Below, piece after piece: positions 28,937 to 37,773 of a stretch of DNA of 64,000 bases; the first letter of the stretch is position 1, and each line of letters starts with the position of its first letter. The position numbers and the translations under genes are program-made. Origin of the DNA: Allofournierella massiliensis. GTDB lineage: Bacteria > Bacillota > Clostridia > Oscillospirales > Ruminococcaceae. The notes under the pieces are model-generated. The model worked only from the letters and a program-made list of their open reading frames with translations. It did not search any database and was not told where the DNA came from. Location: positions 1 to 64,000 of the forward strand of contig NZ_SLUM01000012.1 in NCBI RefSeq assembly GCF_004345265.1. Direction: 5' to 3'.

Positions 28937-30207
28937 AGGACGAAGCACTTTGCCGATATTTCACCAATTCCCCTGCCTGGGAACGTCAGCTGAAACAGCT
29001 GCGCAAAAAATCCCTTGCGGGATATTCCGACGGCGTGATTCAGCTGAAGGATGCATCCGACGCGGAATGTCAGGCCGCCGAAGGTCTTCTGGGCCGCCGG
29101 TTTGTTCCGCCGCGCCTGCGCTACAAGCTTTCTGATTTTGAAAAAGCCCTGCGTGCCAGTCGATTCGCCGTTACAGATATGGCCGACTTCTGGCTGCGGC
29201 TGGACGGCCGGCCGCTGCTTTCCAATCCGCTCCAGAAAGCGGTCCGGCAGGATGCCGTACAGGCATTTTTTGCCGCCGAGGACGCCCAGCCTCACCAGCC
29301 GGTTACCCGAAACTGGCTTTGTGCCATGGCACAGGACAAGAGCAATGGCTTTCAGCTGCTTGCACCCCACATTGAAACTGATAAGGACGCGGCGCGCTGG
29401 CTGCACTGGGTCTGCTGCGCACTGGATCGACTGGCAACGGCCTCTGAACCGGAGGAGCTGGCGTTGTGCAGCTATGCGGTTTCCACCGATCCCCATGCGC
29501 TGGATGGACAGAACCCCGCCGGACATCTGCTGCTGCATGCGCTGGCTTACTGGAAAGGCCGGCCTGTTCCCTCGCTTTCTCGTGACAGGCTGGCGCTGTA
29601 CCGGGAATGTGGCCTGATGCTGGATGACATCTCCTGCTTTACGGTCCAGCGCGGTCTGATTCTGGCTCTGCCGGATGGCCGGGAGCATCCCGCCTGTGCC
29701 CAGCTGCGTCAGCAGGAACAGTTCTGTTTGCTGACCTCTTCCCAGATCTCTGCACTCGGAGCGGCATTCAGCCCTACCGGCCGCGTTTATCTTCTGGAAA
29801 ACCAGATGGTGTTTTCCACGCTGTGCCGGCAGCCGGGGATCCTGCATCCCATGATCTGCACCTCCGGTCAGCTGCGGGAAGCTTCCTGGCAGCTGCTGGA
29901 TCTGCTGGCTGCATCCGGGTGTTCCCTTTACTACGCAGGGGATTTTGATCCGGAGGGGCTGGCCATTGCCGACCGGTTGTGGCAAACCTATGGCGACCGG
30001 TTCCACCTCTGGCACATGACCTTGCAGGACTACCAGACCGCCCTGTCCACAAAGCCCGTCTCATCCTCTTCCCGGCTCAGCCAGCTGGAAAAGGTTCAGT
30101 GCCCCTTCCTGCAGCCGGTGGCACAGGCAATCCTGCATCGGAAACAGGCGGGATACCAGGAGGCACTGTTGGAACGCTACCGGTCCGATTTGGTACAGCC
30201 CGGGTAA
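28933..30207 (+). CDS. jetD: Wadjet type II JetD (DUF2399, toprim-like nuclease)
   Basis: This 424-residue protein matches TIGR02679/DUF2399, the nuclease of type II Wadjet. The C-terminal half carries the toprim-like core: VYLLENQMVFSTL near residue 290 supplies the conserved Glu, and LYYAGDFDPEGLAIADRL near residue 335 the DxD acidic pair. The N-terminal half is a DNA-binding arm domain typical of the family. In Wadjet it cleaves closed circular DNA after loop extrusion by JetABC. The catalytic acidic residues are present, so the system looks intact. The gene overlaps jetC by four bases and is the last in the operon. Confidence 0.9.
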   Translation: MKDEALCRYFTNSPAWERQLKQLRKKSLAGYSDGVIQLKDASDAECQAAEGLLGRRFVPPRLRYKLSDFEKALRASRFAVTDMADFWLRLDGRPLLSNPLQKAVRQDAVQAFFAAEDAQPHQPVTRNWLCAMAQDKSNGFQLLAPHIETDKDAARWLHWVCCALDRLATASEPEELALCSYAVSTDPHALDGQNPAGHLLLHALAYWKGRPVPSLSRDRLALYRECGLMLDDISCFTVQRGLILALPDGREHPACAQLRQQEQFCLLTSSQISALGAAFSPTGRVYLLENQMVFSTLCRQPGILHPMICTSGQLREASWQLLDLLAASGCSLYYAGDFDPEGLAIADRLWQTYGDRFHLWHMTLQDYQTALSTKPVSSSSRLSQLEKVQCPFLQPVAQAILHRKQAGYQEALLERYRSDLVQPG

Positions 30208-30217
30208 TCCGTTCTGC

Positions 30218-30246
30218 AAAAGCGCATGGTTTCGTGATGCTTTTTC
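30218..30246 (+). terminator. Weak terminator candidate after jetD
   Basis: AAAAGC.GCAT pairs imperfectly with ATGC.TTTTT just after the jetD stop. The stem is short and interrupted, so this is tentative. Confidence 0.35.
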
Positions 30247-30851
30247 GGATTGCTCTCGCACAAAAAACGGAATTTTTGCCCGTGTTTTATCCCCAATCCG
30301 AAAAATTCAGCGGATTTTGTGCATACCTTTTTATACCCGTTTTACAGAATTTGATTTTCGTTTGCGCATACCGATTTTATCTTTCGGATTTGCAGGGCTC
30401 TGTGACGGCAAGGCTGCGTGAAATTCCAGATGAGGGCGTGTGCCGGAATCCCTTGGGCGGGAGTTTCAGGCAATGTCCTCTTATGTAAATCCTACTTTAG
30501 CAGACCTGACTCTGCATTCTGCGGTTTCAGTCCGGTTTCCCCTGACGCTGAACTACCGGAGTGGTTTGAGCAATCCACCCGAATTGCATCCCGGGATCTG
30601 ACTCTGCAGGCAGTCGGAAAATCCGGCAGAGCGGTTGCCGGATTAAAGTTGCATCGGCAACCAATCCGGACGGCGGCATCCCCTCTGGCCGCTCCGCACA
30701 GGAGGAAGCACTTTGCCGCTGCAGTCCCCTATCCCTCTGCCTGCTGAAGGATACGCTTTGAAAAACAAAAATGCATCGTGACCGGCACCATGTCATTTAT
30801 ATGGATGCCCGCATCTATACCCCGGAGAGATATCGACGCCGCTAATGTAAA
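30247..30851. other. Non-coding stretch downstream of the Wadjet operon
   Basis: I see no supportable gene here. The first 150 bases are AT-rich and contain TGCATACC and GCGCATACCGATTTT, inverted relatives of the AAAACCGGTATGC motif found before jetA. The remainder is richer in GC, with several short inverted repeats around GCCGGA and CTCTGCA. It may be an old recombination scar between the Wadjet operon and the ICE remnant. Confidence 0.45.
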
Positions 30852-30894
30852 CGAAGCCCGGAAGGCCTGATGCAGACAGGCATTCCGGGCTTCG
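30852..30894. terminator. Strong hairpin at the edge of the ICE remnant
   Basis: CGAAGCCCGGAA.GCCTG pairs with CAGGC.TTCCGGGCTTCG around a seven-base loop. There is no full T-run, though CGTTTAC follows on the minus strand. It lies directly after the Fic remnant (minus strand) and may be its terminator or an element boundary. Confidence 0.5.
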
Positions 30895-30899
30895 TATGT

Positions 30900-31047
30900 A
30901 ACTAAAGTAATCGTTCCATGGATTGTTCCAATCCGATTGCTTCGTCACAGTGTCGGATTGGCCGAAAAGATACTACCGATCGTTTCCCCACCAGCTCGGC
31001 AAGTTCCGCCACATAGTCAATCGTTTGGTTGGTAATTTCAAAAGGAG
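30900..31047 (-). pseudogene. N-terminal remnant of a Fic-family protein
   Basis: About 50 codons on the minus strand recall the start of clostridial Fic proteins: PFEITNQTIDYVAELAELVGK, then, after a shift of frame, SANPTL, a TGA, and RSNRIGTIHGTI. The intact family reads roughly SANPTLRRSNRI(R)TIHG, so at least one frameshift and one nonsense change have occurred. Nothing of the catalytic HPFxxGNGR core remains. It abuts the truncated relaxase on the opposite strand, so the junction near 31048 marks a rearrangement. Confidence 0.6.
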
Positions 31048-32218
31048 ACCTCAGCTCTGCGACAACCCCGTCATCGAGAAGCAGATGCGCCAGCTGGTGC
31101 AGGCCCTGGAAACCACCACCGGGAAAAAGCAGTATGGCTATCTGAAGAAGCCGCTGAAGGCGTTGGTGGACGCCATCGTAGATGAGCTGGCCCGGCAGCC
31201 GGAAGTGGCGAAGTGCTATGAGACCTGGAATCAGATCCGGGATGAGTTGAACGAGTGCTATGGCAGCCGTACACCGCGGGAGCATCTCCCGCTCTCTCAG
31301 CAAAAAGAGTTCCGCCGGATCAAAAACGATATCATCCGGGAGGCCGAGAATATTCGTCTCGGCCTCCTGACTTTTGAAGATGAGAAGATGCAAGATGAGC
31401 CGGAGACGGCACATGAGGAGCAGCGATCCAACAGCGTATATGAACAGGCTCGACGCTATCGTGCCGCCAAAGCGATCCTGCGGGATGTCTATGCGTTGGA
31501 CGAGGAACACGCCGAAGCCGTCCGAGTGCTGGAACAGCTCTGGGCGGAAGGATACACGGTGGCGGCGCATCAGATCGGCAAGTTTTATCGGGATGATCTC
31601 TCCACCATGCGGGACCACGAAAAAGCGGAGCAGTGGTTTCGCTTATCTGCAGAGGCCGGAAATGACTTTTCAGAATACGCTCTCGGAAAACTGCTCCTTT
31701 CCCAGAAGCGCACAGCGGAGGCCATGCGCTGGCTGGACAGGGCCGCCGGGCATGGAAACCAGTTTGCCCAATACTGTCTGGGGAAACTCTATCTCACCGG
31801 TGAGTCTGTGACAAAGAATGTGGCAAAGGCTCTGGAGTACCTGACCACTGCTGCCGGACAGGGAAATCCCTTTGCCCAATACACCTTGGGAAAGCTGTAT
31901 CTCCTGGGCCGGGATGTGGAGCAGGATCGGGAGCAGGCCAGAGAGCGGTTCACACGCTCCGCCGCCCAGGGCAATGAGTACGCCCAATTCTTCCTCGACC
32001 GCTTCGACCAGTTCCGTGATCCGTCCGTGATGCTGGCGGCAACCAAACTGCTCCACCACATGAGCCGGATCTTCCGGGATAATTCTGCACCGCCCCATAA
32101 CCCGGCAGGGATTCGCATCGATTCCAAACGGCGCAAGCGGCTGACGGAAAAGCGGATGGCCATAGGCCACAAGGCGGATGATCATGAGGAGCAGGTATCC
32201 TATCAGCAGACCATGTAA
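31048..32218 (+). pseudogene. 5'-truncated MobP3-type relaxase with Sel1 repeats
   Basis: From DNPVIEKQMRQLVQALE onward this is the C-terminal part of a MobP3/MobL-like relaxase. It includes GYLKKPLKALVDAIVDEL and then several Sel1/TPR-like repeats: EYALGKLLLSQ, QYCLGKLYLTG and QYTLGKLYLLG, each with a following AA-x-GN segment (about 31,660-31,990). The N-terminal nicking domain with its catalytic Tyr and His triad is missing. The frame stays open back to 30923, but those 40 codons come from the antisense of the Fic remnant, so the apparent start is an artefact. Loss of the nickase implies that the element can no longer transfer itself. Confidence 0.75.
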
Positions 32219-32230
32219 CAGGAGGAACCT

Positions 32231-33136
32231 ATGTCGACCTATATTCATTTCACAGATGAACAAAAGCAGCGAGCCGCCTCCGTTGATCTGGAGGAGTTTC
32301 TTCGCTGCCGCGGCGAAAAGCTCCTTACCTCCGGCAGAGAGAAACGGCTGGCCCGAGACCATAGCGTCACCATCCGCGGCAACGAGTGGTACGATCATGC
32401 CGAGGAGCGGGGTGGTCACGCTGTCAGCTTCGTGCAGCGGTTTTATCACCTCAGCTATCCAGAGGCGGTGACCATGCTTCTGGGGGGTGAGATGGGAACG
32501 GTCTATCCCTCTGCCCAAGAACGGGTTGAGGAGCCGCCCAAACCCTTTGTCCTTCCGCCGGCCAATTCCAATATGCGCCGGGTCTATGCCTATCTGGTCA
32601 AGCAACGGAATATCGACCGGAGCGTTGTGGCGCACTTTGCCAGAGAGAAGCTGCTGTATGAAGATGCCGATTACCACAACGCAGTCTTCGTGGGTACGGA
32701 TGAAGATGGCATTCCCCGCCATGCCCACAAGCGCAGCGCCAACAGCTTCGGCAAAGCCTTCCGGCTCAATGTGGAGGGCTGCGATCCCCGCCACAGCTTC
32801 CACCATATCGGCACAGATAGGAGCCTCTATGTGTTCGAAGCTCCCATCGATATGCTTTCCTACATCACGCTCCATCCGGAGAACTGGCAAAGCCACAGCT
32901 ATGTGGCCTGCTGCGGCACCTCTATTCAGCCGGTGCTGAAGCTGCTGGAGCGGCAGCCGCAAATCAATACGGTTCTGCTCTGCCTCGACAATGACGAGGC
33001 TGGCCACCTGGCCAGCCGGCGCATGAAGGAACAGCTGGCAGAGAGGTACACGGTGGAAAGGCTCATTCCCGCACACAAGGATTGGAATGATGATCTGACC
33101 GCTGAGGAACCGTCCTTCGCACAAGTCATGCAGTAA
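32231..33136 (+). CDS. DUF3991/toprim domain protein of an ICE
   Basis: This 301-residue protein resembles clostridial ICE proteins with an N-terminal zinc-ribbon-less primase-like part (DUF3991) and a C-terminal toprim domain. Features are LEEFLRCRGEKLLTSGREKR near the N-terminus, WYDHAEERGGHAVSFVQ, and a toprim core with LYVFEAPIDMLSYI (conserved Glu) and TVLLCLDNDEAGH (DxD). Such proteins are assumed to prime or process element DNA. CAGGAGG precedes the ATG by six bases, and it follows the relaxase by 12 bases. It appears intact although its neighbours are broken. Confidence 0.8.
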   Translation: MSTYIHFTDEQKQRAASVDLEEFLRCRGEKLLTSGREKRLARDHSVTIRGNEWYDHAEERGGHAVSFVQRFYHLSYPEAVTMLLGGEMGTVYPSAQERVEEPPKPFVLPPANSNMRRVYAYLVKQRNIDRSVVAHFAREKLLYEDADYHNAVFVGTDEDGIPRHAHKRSANSFGKAFRLNVEGCDPRHSFHHIGTDRSLYVFEAPIDMLSYITLHPENWQSHSYVACCGTSIQPVLKLLERQPQINTVLLCLDNDEAGHLASRRMKEQLAERYTVERLIPAHKDWNDDLTAEEPSFAQVMQ

Positions 33137-33147
33137 ATAACAACAAC

Positions 33148-33235
33148 GCACACCACTTCCTGTTCACCCGAAGTAGGCCGTAACAAGAGTGATGTGCGCA
33201 TTCAGAAGTATGGAACTGAGCAGGAAGTGGTGTGC
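33148..33235. repeat. Perfect 15-bp inverted repeat with 58-base spacing
   Basis: GCACACCACTTCCTG (33148-33162) recurs as its exact complement at 33221-33235. The pair fills the gap between the toprim gene and virD4. Such a long perfect repeat with a structured interior could be a regulatory RNA structure or a DNA-processing site. Confidence 0.6.
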
Positions 33236-33252
33236 CCTGAAAGGGGTTAACC

Positions 33253-35069
33253 ATGCCACACCAAGTCCTGATTTTGTTAGCCGCCGGCGGGCTGATGTTT
33301 CTGGTCATCGGCTGTCTGGCCGCCTTGTCCCACTACTACACCCTGAGCGGGATCAAATCCAAAACGGTCGGCGACGGCCAGCACGGCACCGCAAGATGGG
33401 CCACAGCCAAAGAGATCCGGCAGACCTATGCCCATGTCCCCTTCGAGGTGAAGAAATGGCGCAGCGGCCAGAACCTGCCCACGGAGCAGGGGCTGGTGCT
33501 GGGCTGCAAGGGAAAGAAAGGCGAACTAACCGCCCTCGTGGACAGCGATGACATCCACTGCCTGATGATCGGCGCTTCCGGCATCGGCAAGACCGCATAT
33601 TTTCTCTATCCCAATCTGGAGTACGCCTGCGCCAGCGGCATGAGCTGGCTGGCGCTGGACAGCAAGGGCGACCTCGCCCGCAATTACGGCGCCATTGCCA
33701 AGAACTGCTATGGGTATCAGAATGTGGCCGTGATCGACCTGCGAAATCCCACCCGCTCGGACGGAAACAATCTGCTGACTCTGGTCAACCGGTATATGGA
33801 CATTGCCCGGAATGACCCGAACAATCTCGCGGCCCGGGCCAAGGCCGAGAAATACGCCAAAATCCTGTCCAAGACCATCGTCAATCCGGACGGCGATGAC
33901 AGCAACCGCGGCCAGAACGCTTTCTTCTACGATGCGGCGGAAGGGCTTCTCACCTCGGTCATCCTGATGCTGGCCGAGTTCCTGCCGCCCGATAAAGACC
34001 ACCCCCAGGAGCGCCGCCATATCGTCTCCGTGTTCAAGCTGGTGCAGGATCTGCTGGAGCCCAGCCGTGTCAAGGGCAAGAGCCACTTCCAGCTCCTGAT
34101 GGCAAAACTGCCGCCGGATCACAAGACGAGGTGGTTTGCCGGTGCCGCCCTCAACAGCGCCGAGCAGGCAATGGCCTCCGTCATGTCCACCGTGCTGTCC
34201 CGCTTGAATGCCTTTCTGGACAGCGAGCTGGAGCAGATCCTGTGCTTCGACAGCGCCATTGACGCTGAGAAGTTTGCTTCGGAGAAGTCTGCCATCTTCC
34301 TGATCCTGCCGGAAGAAGACACAACCAAGAACTTCATGGCCGGTCTCATGATCCAGAACCTGAGCCGGGAGCTGTTCGCTGTGGCCGATGAGAACGGCGG
34401 CAAGCTGAAAAACCGGGTGGTGCTTTTCTGTGACGAATTCGGCACCATGCCCCGTTTGATATACTGCCCCTTTTCTCCGCTGGACGCTCTCGCCGGTTAA
34501 CGCTCGTGCCGATCATCCAGTCCTTAGCGCAGCTCGAAAAAAACTACGGGAAAGAGGGCTGCGAGATCATTCAGGACAACTGCCAGGACACCATCTTCGG
34601 CGGCTTTGCACCCAACAGCCAGACCGCCGAAGTGCTGTCCAAAGCCCTGGGCAGCCGCACCGTCCTCTCCGGCTCGGTGAGCCGTGGCAAGAACGATCCC
34701 AGCCAGAGCCTGCAGATGATGGAGCGCGCCCTGCTGACGCCCGACGAGCTAAAATCCATTCCCAAGGGTAGCTTTATCGTCATGAAAACCGGCACTCATC
34801 CCATGCGGACCCGGCTCCAACTCTTCTTAAACTGGGGCATTACCTTCGGGGAGCCGTATGTGGTGCCGGAGAGAGCCAGCCGAGCGGTGGCCTATGCCAA
34901 CCGGGTGGATCTGGAGCGGAATCTCCCGCAGCTCAGTGAGCCGGAGGAGATGGACGAAAGCCGCGGCTATGCGGTATCCAGCCGGGGCGGCATCGCCCAT
35001 GCTCCGGCTCAGGAGAGGGCTGTAAAAAGAGGAAAGCAAATGAAGACATTCGGAGAGGAGGAACGATGA
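33253..35069 (+). pseudogene. virD4: VirD4/TraG-type coupling protein with one-base frameshift
   Basis: The two halves form one conjugative coupling ATPase of about 605 residues. The first half has two N-terminal membrane segments, the CLMIGASGIGKTAYFLYP Walker A (near residue 106), DSKGDL, and Walker B VVLFCDEFGTMP (near 390). The second half begins at VPIIQSLAQLEKNYG and contains DNCQDTIFGGFAP and KTGTHPMRTRL. At 34450-34453 four C residues stand where five would restore GTMPPFDILPLFSAGRSRRLTLVPIIQ. The family hands relaxase-bound DNA to the type IV secretion channel. The loss falls in a homopolymer, so a sequencing error is possible. The stop overlaps the next gene as ATGA. Confidence 0.88.
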
Positions 35070-35323
35070 GTTACTTCGGAACGATTTACGCCGACACTGA
35101 GCTTCCCTCCAGAGCGAAGGCGGTCTATATGTACCTGCGGGATCGCTCGGATGCCGAGGGAAAGTGCTGGCTGGGCATTAAGACCATTGCCTCGGACATG
35201 AAGCTGTCCCGCTCCACGGTCAAGCGGGCGCTGCACGATCTGGAGCGGCACGGATATCTGAAAAAGGCTTCCCGCCAAAGAGCAAACGGGAGCAGCACCT
35301 CCAATCTTTATACCGTGAAATAA
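35066..35323 (+). CDS. Small helix-turn-helix protein of an ICE
   Basis: This 85-residue protein is a winged-helix DNA-binding module: LPSRAKAVYMYLRDRSDAEGKCW, then IKTIASDMKLSRSTVKRALHDLERHGYLKKA (about residues 38-68), with a basic tail. It resembles the helix-turn-helix proteins encoded after virD4 in many clostridial ICEs, whose role (replication or transfer regulation) is not settled. AGGAGG precedes the ATG, and the gene is translationally coupled to virD4 by ATGA. Confidence 0.8.
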   Translation: MSYFGTIYADTELPSRAKAVYMYLRDRSDAEGKCWLGIKTIASDMKLSRSTVKRALHDLERHGYLKKASRQRANGSSTSNLYTVK

Positions 35324-35326
35324 AAG

Positions 35327-35367
35327 AGCGAGTGGTTTGTACCACAATGCAGTACAAACCACTCGCT
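35327..35367 (+). terminator. Perfect 16-bp hairpin after the HTH gene
   Basis: AGCGAGTGGTTTGTAC and its exact complement flank a nine-base loop, starting four bases after the HTH gene's stop codon. No T-run follows, so it may be a terminator-like RNA structure or a protein-binding palindrome. A second shorter repeat (GGTTCA.TGAACC, about 35435-35448) follows in the same gap. Confidence 0.55.
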
Positions 35368-35522
35368 GTATCAATAATAATTTCAAGATCTTCCGCCAAG
35401 GGGGAATTGCGCCCATTCGCTGGACTCAGGGGCGGTTCATTGTGAACCACCCAGAAGGTCCCACTCTATCAGAGATTTATGACAGAGAAAAGACATCCAT
35501 GTGAAAGAAAATGGCGGTAGAA

Positions 35523-35939
35523 TTACGGTTCATCGACATCCAGGCAGTATCCGACTTCCCGCACGGAGCGAATGTAGAACGGGGCATCTGGATTAGCCCG
35601 ATACAGCTTCTCGCGCAGGTTGCAGATATGAGAACCTATCGTATTGTTTTCATTTCCTGTAGTGAAATCGCCCCAGACCTGTTCGTAAATCTGTGCGTAG
35701 GTCAGCACACGGCCTTTGTTGGTGGCCAGCAGCAGGAGAATCCGATATTCTTTTGCGGTAAGCTGAATCTCCTGGCGATCCCGAAAGACCTTTCGTCTGC
35801 TTGGAAAGATCTCAAGACCAGGGAGCGACACCATCGGTTCCTCATCAATCTCGAATTTTTCTATCTCAGGGTGGTTTTTGAGGATAGACAGGATCTGCTC
35901 CAAAACTTCCGTATCTCTTTCGTGCAGCTCCAGAATCAT
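35523..35939 (-). CDS. Winged-helix DNA-binding protein (OmpR-type effector domain)
   Basis: This 138-residue protein has a C-terminal OmpR/PhoB-type winged helix: IQLTAKEYRILLLLATNKGRVLTYAQIYEQVW, then the recognition helix NTIGSHICNLREKL and the wing IRSVREVGYCL. The N-terminal 45 residues are not a receiver domain, and no phosphoacceptor Asp site is seen. It is therefore a stand-alone DNA-binding protein or a truncated response regulator. Its ATG overlaps the stop of the DtxR gene, placing it last in the mptD-ecfT-ecfA-dtxR unit. Confidence 0.8.
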   Translation of the reverse strand: MILELHERDTEVLEQILSILKNHPEIEKFEIDEEPMVSLPGLEIFPSRRKVFRDRQEIQLTAKEYRILLLLATNKGRVLTYAQIYEQVWGDFTTGNENNTIGSHICNLREKLYRANPDAPFYIRSVREVGYCLDVDEP

Positions 35940-36330
35940 GGCTCGTCCGATGATATCACCGCTTTCCCACTCAGTTTACGAGTTGCTTTCAGTCGCTCAA
36001 AGGTTTCCTTGCTGACTACATGCTCAATCCGGCAGGCATCCCGTTCGGCAGTAACAGGATCGACACCAGCTGCCACAAGTATCTCTGTAAAAAAGAGATG
36101 CTTTTCGTAGGTATCCTCGGCAACCTCACGGCCGAGATCAGTCAGGTGCAGGAAGTGATCTCCATCCATGAGTAGGAAGCCGCCCTTTTTAGTGTAGCCA
36201 CCGCATGGCACACGCTGGGCTTGGACACATCCATGTGCCGAGCCACATCCGCAGACCTCACCATGCCCTTTTTCTTTTGGAGAACAAGGATGGCCTCCAG
36301 ATAATCTTCACCCGATTTGTGCAAAGGCAT
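35936..36330 (-). pseudogene. DtxR/MntR-family metal regulator with one-base frameshift
   Basis: The N-terminal part carries the DtxR winged helix: SGEDYLEAILVLQKKKGMVRSADVARHMDVSKPSVCHAVATLK. After a shift of frame at 36183-36190 the rest reads GGFLLMDGDHFLHLTDLGREVAEDTYEKH and IEHVVSKETFERL, the metal-binding and dimer domain with the conserved Cys-(x)-Ile-Glu-His. Adding one base in the run of five A residues (minus strand) rejoins them. Such proteins repress iron or manganese uptake genes when metal is bound. It is downstream of the ECF genes in the same unit, so it is the natural candidate reader of the shared operators, if functional. The break lies in a homopolymer and might be a sequence error. 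Confidence 0.85.
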
Positions 36331-36375
36331 AGTCAGTCCCCCTTCTGTTATATAGGCGGCTATTTCCTGGACACT

Positions 36376-37773
36376 TCATCGCTGCTTGTCATTTGGCAGC
36401 CAATCCGCCGTCCAAGCCCCACTCTCCCGCAGGAATTCTCCGTCATGGGTGATAACCACCACACATAGTCCCTGCTCCGCCAACTCCCGGAGGCGTCGGC
36501 TCACCTCCAGCATGTGGCCATAGTCAAGTCCGCTGGTAGGCTCATCAAAGATCAGCAGCTCCTTTCCGCTGAGACAGCCATCTGCAACGGCCAGCCTCTG
36601 CTTCTGCCCGCCGGATAGAGCCATGGGGTGAGTATCCGCATACTGAGCCAGATCCATTCGGCCCAAGGTTGTCAAAGCCTCCTGCTCTGTGGCCGTATTT
36701 CCCAGCCGGATCTCTGCCAGCACGCTGTCTCCAAAAAGCTGGAGGTTCACATCCTGCATGATCAGGAACGCCTTCCGCCTTCTTTCCGTTCGGCTCAGAG
36801 GCTTTCCATCCCAAAAAATTGTACCGCTTTGTTCCTTCATCAAACCGCACAGACACCGGGCCAGGGTGGTCTTGCCTGCCCCGTTTTGGCCGGTAATGGC
36901 GGTAATTTGTCCCCTGGGCGCATGGAAAGATACGCCCTCCCATACAGCCGCACCGTTATAGGTCGCCCGCAACTCCCGAACCATCAAGCCGTCTGCTCCA
37001 GCCGCTGGGCTTGGCTCAGGCGAGGACACCGGTACCTCCGCAATGCTCCGCAGTCCCATGGAGCGGCGTTCCTCCTCGGGCAGAGCGAGGAAATCTTTCC
37101 CGTTATATTCCCGTTCCAGCTGCCCGCTCCGCAGATAGAACACCCGATCAGCAAGATCCGCAGCGTACCAAAGGCGGTGCTCTGCCATCAACACGGTCTT
37201 TCCGCCCTTTTTCAACTGTTTCAGGATCTCCCGGAGCTGGCGGATACCCTCCCCATCCAGATTGGAGGAAGGCTCGTCCAGTACAAACAGCTCCGGCCCC
37301 ATGGCCCAGGCGCTGGCGCAGGCAATGCGCTGTTTTTCTCCACCGGACAGAGCAAAAATGCTCCGCTCCAGCAGCGGTCCCACTCCGCAGACTTGGACAG
37401 CGGATTCCAGCGCCTGTGCCATTTCATCATGGGACGCTCCACGACTCTCCAGCCCAAAAAGCACCTCGCTGGTGGTGTCCAGATTGAAGAACTGGGACTT
37501 GGGGTTCTGAAACACCGAACCCACCGTCCGCGCCAGTTCCCACAGCGGGGTCTGTGCCACATCCTGGCCGCCGACCATAACAGTTCCCGCCAGTGTCCCA
37601 CCTCCAGTATGCTGGAGCAGGCCATTGACAAGCTTGATGATTGTGGTCTTGCCGCAGCCGCTCTCTCCGGTGAGCAGGATAAGTTCCCCCGGTTTCACAG
37701 AAAAGGTGCAGTCCCGAAGGCTTGGCGTCTCCTTGCCCTCATAAGCATAGGTCACATGGTCAAAGATAATCAT
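36376..37773 (-). CDS. ecfA: ECF transporter fused double ATPase, copy A
   Basis: This 465-residue protein contains two ATP-binding domains in tandem. Domain 1 has Walker A GESGCGKTT (residues 36-44), signature LSGGEKQR and Walker B LFVLDEPSSNLD. Domain 2 has GQNGAGKTT near residue 280, LSGGQKQR and LLIFDEPTSGLD. Fused A1-A2 subunits power ECF-type importers. The start is ATG 37773 after AAGGGGG; the 66 codons before it are antisense to or inside ecfT. It overlaps the ecfT stop by ATGA. All key motifs are intact. Copies B and C (48006 and 56691) have the same layout. Confidence 0.9.
   Translation of the reverse strand: MIIFDHVTYAYEGKETPSLRDCTFSVKPGELILLTGESGCGKTTIIKLVNGLLQHTGGGTLAGTVMVGGQDVAQTPLWELARTVGSVFQNPKSQFFNLDTTSEVLFGLESRGASHDEMAQALESAVQVCGVGPLLERSIFALSGGEKQRIACASAWAMGPELFVLDEPSSNLDGEGIRQLREILKQLKKGGKTVLMAEHRLWYAADLADRVFYLRSGQLEREYNGKDFLALPEEERRSMGLRSIAEVPVSSPEPSPAAGADGLMVRELRATYNGAAVWEGVSFHAPRGQITAITGQNGAGKTTLARCLCGLMKEQSGTIFWDGKPLSRTERRRKAFLIMQDVNLQLFGDSVLAEIRLGNTATEQEALTTLGRMDLAQYADTHPMALSGGQKQRLAVADGCLSGKELLIFDEPTSGLDYGHMLEVSRRLRELAEQGLCVVVITHDGEFLRESGAWTADWLPNDKQR

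Noticed and set aside
30418-30747. 109-residue open frame after the Wadjet operon
   Set aside because: It has no ribosome site, odd composition and overlapping inverted repeats; I treat the stretch as non-coding.
30923-31082. N-terminal 40-50 residues of the long frame leading into the relaxase
   Set aside because: They are the antisense of the Fic remnant. The frame is open by chance across a breakpoint, so this is not a new fusion protein.
31053-31618. Minus-strand open frame extending from the Fic remnant
   Set aside because: Only its last 50 codons resemble Fic; the rest is antisense to the relaxase C-terminus.
31048-36330. A complete, active ICE in this window
   Set aside because: No integrase, excisionase, VirB4/VirB6-type channel genes or att repeats are visible, and the relaxase, virD4 and dtxR genes are all damaged.
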